From: Hyphomicrobiaceae bacterium
Lineage (GTDB): Bacteria; Pseudomonadota; Alphaproteobacteria; Rhizobiales; Hyphomicrobiaceae
Length of the DNA: 64,000 nt
Assembly (NCBI GenBank): GCA_041397645.1
Contig: JAWKWE010000006.1
Span: forward strand, 310,001 to 374,000
Reading direction: 5' to 3'
A program made the translations under genes and the position numbers. The notes below the pieces were generated by a model. It searched no databases. It saw only the letters and a program-made list of their open reading frames with translations, and was not told the origin of the DNA. This document shows, in pieces, positions 60,647-64,000 of this stretch. Numbering within the stretch: position 1 is the first letter of the stretch; every line of letters starts with the position of its first letter.

Positions 60647-62101
60647 ATGACCAGCGCCACTCTCCAACGGCTGTTTCCGGACCAACCGGCAGGCGCTCAA
60701 CGCACGCGGGATCATTTTGAGTCCGGAGAAGACAATCCCGAAAGCCCACAACTCGGATTGATTGCCGCTCTTCTCGCGCAGGGCGTCAACATTCTATCCT
60801 CCAACGGAGAGCGTGAGCGCACGCAGCGCAACGCCATCATCGCGTTTGCCATGCGCTGTCTCAGCGCAGCGCTTCTGTATGCCTCTCAAATCGTGCTCGC
60901 GCGTTGGATGGGCGGACACGAATACGGCATCTACGTCTTCGTCTGGACATGGGTCCTTATTCTGGGGGGCATGTCGCATCTTGGACTGAACGTCACGGCC
61001 ATGAGAATGGCACCGACGTATCGCGAAACCGGAGAACTCAGCAAGCTGCGTGGGCTGGTGCGCGGCACGCGTTTGATGTCCCTGGCAACCTCTACAGTCG
61101 TCATGCTAGTCGGCGTCGCAGGCGTGTATCTCTTCCAGGATTATGTCCTGAGCCACTACGTTCTTCCACTGTATCTGGCGCTTGTGTGCGTGCCTCTGTT
61201 CGCACTGACAGACGTGCAAGACGGTATTGGGCGCGGCAATGCCTGGATGGGCGTAGCGCTTGCTCCACCCTACGTTCTGCGTCCCGTCTTCGTGCTCCTG
61301 ACGATGATCGGAGCATATTCCGCTGGGCTGCCCATGCAGGCGACGACAGCCGCGGGCGCGGCGATCATCGCCACCTGGGGTGCGGGCCTCATCCAAAGCC
61401 TAATGATCAACCGCCGTCTCTCCATAAGTGTTCCCAACGGCCGGCGCGTATATGACTTCAAGGGATGGTTCTCGATTTCACTACCGCTACTCGTCATCCA
61501 AGGGTGCGAGCTTGCACTACAGAATACCGACCTCCTCGTCATATCGCACTTCATGACACCAACCGACGTCGGCATCTATTTCGCCGCCGGCAAAACCATG
61601 GCTCTGATCATGTTCGTGCATTACGCAGTCGGCAGCGCAGTCGCCAACAAGTTCGCCGCCCTGCATGCGCGCGGCGACCGGGAGAGCCTGCGCAGCTTCG
61701 TCACGGATGCGGTGAATTGGACCTTCTGGCCCTCGCTGGCCGGAGCCATTCTCATCCTCGCTCTAGGTAAGCCTCTGCTCTGGCTGTTTGGACCGCAGTT
61801 CGAAGCCGGGTATCCGGTCATGTGCATCCTGGTCGCCGGCTTCCTTTTCCGCTCCTCAATGGGACCTGCAGAATTCCTGCTCAACATGCTCGGCGAGCAG
61901 GCCCTGTGCGCCACCGTTCTTTTCTCAGCAGCCATGCTCGACATCGTGCTGAATTTTGCGCTCGTGCCACGCTACGGCCTGGTCGGCGCCGCGGCCGCAA
62001 CCTCTGTCTCTCTGATGATGGCGGCACTGATGAATTACATCGTGGTTTGGCGGCGCCTGGGGATCGAAATCGCGATTTGGCGCAATCTCCCCAAATTCTA
62101 G
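60647..62101 (+). CDS. Polysaccharide flippase, MOP/PST (Wzx-like) family
   Basis: The 484-residue protein has about 12-14 hydrophobic segments after a soluble N-terminal 60 residues. The block LARWMGGHEYGIYVFVWTWV is the classic opening of oligosaccharide flippases (MATE-like fold). It is followed by DFKGWFSISLPLLVIQ, LVISHFMTPTDVGIYFAAGK and VPRYGLVGAAAATSVSL. It probably moves lipid-linked sugars across the inner membrane. No glycosyltransferase gene lies next to it in the window, so the substrate is open. ATG 60647 is chosen over the longer open frame. Confidence 0.88.
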   Translation: MTSATLQRLFPDQPAGAQRTRDHFESGEDNPESPQLGLIAALLAQGVNILSSNGERERTQRNAIIAFAMRCLSAALLYASQIVLARWMGGHEYGIYVFVWTWVLILGGMSHLGLNVTAMRMAPTYRETGELSKLRGLVRGTRLMSLATSTVVMLVGVAGVYLFQDYVLSHYVLPLYLALVCVPLFALTDVQDGIGRGNAWMGVALAPPYVLRPVFVLLTMIGAYSAGLPMQATTAAGAAIIATWGAGLIQSLMINRRLSISVPNGRRVYDFKGWFSISLPLLVIQGCELALQNTDLLVISHFMTPTDVGIYFAAGKTMALIMFVHYAVGSAVANKFAALHARGDRESLRSFVTDAVNWTFWPSLAGAILILALGKPLLWLFGPQFEAGYPVMCILVAGFLFRSSMGPAEFLLNMLGEQALCATVLFSAAMLDIVLNFALVPRYGLVGAAAATSVSLMMAALMNYIVVWRRLGIEIAIWRNLPKF

Positions 62102-62343
62102 GCCCTGCCGCCTGCTGAGAATCAGTCTTCGCGACGCGGTGCCTGCCCCCATCCTTCGCGCTTTTTCAGAGCCCAATACGGTCAGTAATTTGTGGGCACT
62201 GCCAAAAGTGTTGCAGCACAACCTTGCCTTTGAGTACCCAGACCCTGCTATAACGCCCTTCAGCGAAAGACTCGCGTTCACCGTGTGCCGGGGGGAGTTT
62301 GGCCATGCGCGTGCGAATGAGAAGCCAAGAGGGAGTTGGTCAC

Positions 62344-62520
62344 ATGGGGCTCAAAGCGCCGGGTATCATCACGTTTATGCTGTCGGTCATCCTGACCGTT
62401 ATCGTGCTCGTGTCGACGTTCTTCGGAGCCGAGATTCCAGGCCTGAAGGGCAATGAGTTCTGGGCGCTGCTGCTCTCGTATTCGATTTTAATGCTGGGCT
62501 GTCTGCTGCGGGGGCTGTAA
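62344..62520 (+). CDS. Small two-helix membrane protein (58 residues)
   Basis: From ATG 62344 the frame gives MGLKAPGIITFMLSVILTVI and continues with a second hydrophobic segment FWALLLSYSILMLGCLL. GAGGGAG lies about 10 nt upstream, which supports this start over upstream ones at 62299 or 62305. The linker GAEIPGLKGNEF is short. Function unknown. Its well-defined ribosome-binding site and helix-linker-helix layout argue for a real gene. Confidence 0.7.
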   Translation: MGLKAPGIITFMLSVILTVIVLVSTFFGAEIPGLKGNEFWALLLSYSILMLGCLLRGL

Positions 62521-62700
62521 CACCCGTTCACCTAGGCGCCGCCCTTTCCATTCTTCGCTGCCGCTGCCCTAGGCTCCGACGAAGTTTTGCTTGTCGTGAG
62601 CCATCTCGTTTTTGCAGTGCAGCACTGCAACCTGCGCAAACGTGTCGCGCGGCATAGAGCGGAATGGAGCGGTACCGTCCTCTCGACTTAGTTAGAGGGC

Positions 62701-62880
62701 ATGATGGATACGACTTCAAATACGTTTGCCCGGCGTGCGCGCCTCTCTACGGCAGCAATTGCGCTGGCCGTTGCGCTCACGGCAGCCGCCGTCGCCGCGG
62801 TGATGTACTCGTCAGGGAAGACCGAGCTGGCGGGCTACCAGTTGGATAGTCCGATCCACGCAACGACAGAAGAACGCTAG
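62701..62880 (+). CDS. Small single-helix membrane protein (59 residues)
   Basis: The frame from ATG 62701 (ATGATG double start) to TAG 62880 encodes a basic N-terminus (ARRARLSTAAIALAVALTAA), one alanine-rich membrane helix, and a short polar tail with GYQLDSPIHATTEER. AGAGGGC stands directly ahead of the start. It is too short to judge by length alone, but codon third positions are strongly G/C as in its neighbours. Function unknown; the topology suggests a periplasmic tail. Confidence 0.55.
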   Translation: MMDTTSNTFARRARLSTAAIALAVALTAAAVAAVMYSSGKTELAGYQLDSPIHATTEER

Positions 62881-62918
62881 GGCGGCGCTGCCGCCTTCTG
62901 TAGCAATGCGCCGTAGCG

Positions 62919-64000
62919 TTACTTCGTGGCCGCCGGAATTAGCGGGGCGGCTTTCATCAATCCCCGAACCGAATTTCCAAGATACACGGCATCGGCGCGC
63001 GACAGATCATCAAGCGTAAGCTGCGCCTCTCGCGCTTTCCCGCGTGCAATCAAATCCGCACGCAACGTTCCTGGCAGCAGCCCTGACGACAGGGCCGGCG
63101 TCAGCAACACGCCATCCATCTCGATGAAGATCGTGGTTCGGCTTCCCTCCGTCAGCTCCCCACGCTCGTTTAGATACAGCACTTCATCAGCACCTAGCGT
63201 ATCGGCGTAGTGCTTCCATTCGCGGTCATACAGCTCGCGGCGCGTGGTCTTGTGATACAGGAACAGATCTCCGCTCGACACGCGGGTATCGGAGACCAAG
63301 TAGTTCATGACGGCATCTGCGGCGCTGGCCGGTTGCGTTGCGACCGTCACCGAAACGCCGCCCTCCTCATCGAGCAACAGCCGAACGCGCGCCCGCTCCA
63401 GATCCTTCCCTTCGAGCGCCTTTGCAATGGCGGCGCGAACGCGCGCTTCCTCATAAGGAAACCCGAAATAGCCCGCCGATGTTGCAAGCCGTTCGATATG
63501 ACGCTCAAGCAGCCAGATCCCCTTGCCCGGCTCGTGTAGCATCGTTTCGATCAACTCGAACCGTCGGACCGGATCGGTGAGGAATTTCATTTTGAGCAGG
63601 CATTCTTCGTGCTCTTTAATCCCCTGACTATCGGCGACCAAACCCGAACCGATGCCCATTTCGCCACGACCTTCGCGATCGATGACGGCCGTGCGAATAG
63701 CGACGTTGAACAAAGCCTTTCCATCCGGCGAAATACGGCCGATGGCACCGCAGTAGACGCCACGCGGCTCGGTCTCCAAATCGCTTATCAACTCCATGGC
63801 GCGGATTTTCGGAGCACCCGTAACCGAGCCCGGTGGGAAGATCGCCTTAAGCAAATCTTCCAGCGTTACTTCCGCCTTGAGCACCGCGCGCACGCCTGAT
63901 GTCATCTGATGCAAAGTCTGAAATGTCTCGACAGTGAAGAGATCGGTGACGCTCACCGAGCCGAGTTCAGCGATACGGCCAAGATCGTTGCGCATCAGGT
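62919..64000 (-). CDS. pabB: Aminodeoxychorismate synthase I fused to aminodeoxychorismate lyase (PabB-PabC), C-terminal part
   Basis: The frame runs off the window on its 5' side. The visible part starts inside the chorismate-binding domain (DLMRNDLGR-type motif, SVTDLFTVETFQTLHQMTSG, AIFPPGSVTGAPKIRAMELI, YCGAIGRISPDG), the catalytic core of PabB. After about 155 residues it passes into a class IV aminotransferase-fold lyase domain (FELIETMLHEPGKGIWLLER, DEVLYLNERGELTEGSRTTI, LLPGTLRADLIARGKARE). The fusion makes 4-aminobenzoate for folate from chorismate and glutamine-derived ammonia. This fused form is common in alphaproteobacteria. Confidence 0.92.
   Translation of the reverse strand, partial: LMRNDLGRIAELGSVSVTDLFTVETFQTLHQMTSGVRAVLKAEVTLEDLLKAIFPPGSVTGAPKIRAMELISDLETEPRGVYCGAIGRISPDGKALFNVAIRTAVIDREGRGEMGIGSGLVADSQGIKEHEECLLKMKFLTDPVRRFELIETMLHEPGKGIWLLERHIERLATSAGYFGFPYEEARVRAAIAKALEGKDLERARVRLLLDEEGGVSVTVATQPASAADAVMNYLVSDTRVSSGDLFLYHKTTRRELYDREWKHYADTLGADEVLYLNERGELTEGSRTTIFIEMDGVLLTPALSSGLLPGTLRADLIARGKAREAQLTLDDLSRADAVYLGNSVRGLMKAAPLIPAATK

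Overview
The window looks like chromosomal DNA of an alphaproteobacterium, probably of the order Hyphomicrobiales (Hyphomicrobium-like, methylotrophic or C2-using). The main reason is the presence of three ethylmalonyl-CoA pathway genes: methylsuccinyl-CoA dehydrogenase (mcd), crotonyl-CoA carboxylase/reductase (ccr) and ethylmalonyl-CoA mutase (ecm). The core block rplU-rpmA-GNAT-obgE, proB-proA-nadD-rsfS-rlmH also has a typical alphaproteobacterial order. The taxonomic call is inference from gene content, not from a marker search.

The left part (1-32.6 kb) is accessory DNA. It opens with type II secretion genes: the end of gspG, then gspF, gspE and a gspL that is cut off. An IS3-family element (4324-5797) sits between the broken gspL and a patatin-like phospholipase gene that is also cut. 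No target duplication is visible, so the element probably marks a deletion scar. A zinc-finger (HNH-like) gene with a C8 tract that breaks its frame follows.

Next comes a compact defence block of four co-directional genes (8428-14848). A DUF4365-APAZ effector nuclease and a short prokaryotic Argonaute form a SPARDA system. They are followed 52 bp later by a Gabija pair, the OLD-family nuclease gajA and the UvrD-like helicase gajB.

From 15 to 29 kb lies a complete HlyCABD-like type I secretion locus. It encodes a 2924-residue RTX protein that appears to carry an AHH-type nuclease domain at its N-terminus, an Imm11/DUF1629-like putative immunity protein, a HlyC-type lysine acyltransferase and, divergently, HlyB-like ABC exporter and HlyD-like adaptor. 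The likely reading is an acylated, T1SS-exported nuclease toxin with its immunity gene placed between the activator and the toxin.

A DUF3489/DUF2924/serine-recombinase module with a frameshifted recombinase then ends against a tRNA-Ser(CGA) whose 3' end faces the accessory DNA. This tRNA is a natural boundary of the island.

The right part (32.7-64 kb) is mostly housekeeping: an Ntn-hydrolase, ribosomal proteins L21/L27, Obg, proline synthesis (ProB, ProA), NadD, RsfS, RlmH, transporters, YceI with cytochrome b561, the ethylmalonyl-CoA genes, tRNA-Leu(CAA) followed by a tandem palindromic repeat, a D-Ala-D-Ala carboxypeptidase, a polysaccharide flippase, several small membrane proteins and the C-terminal part of a PabB-PabC fusion that runs off the window.
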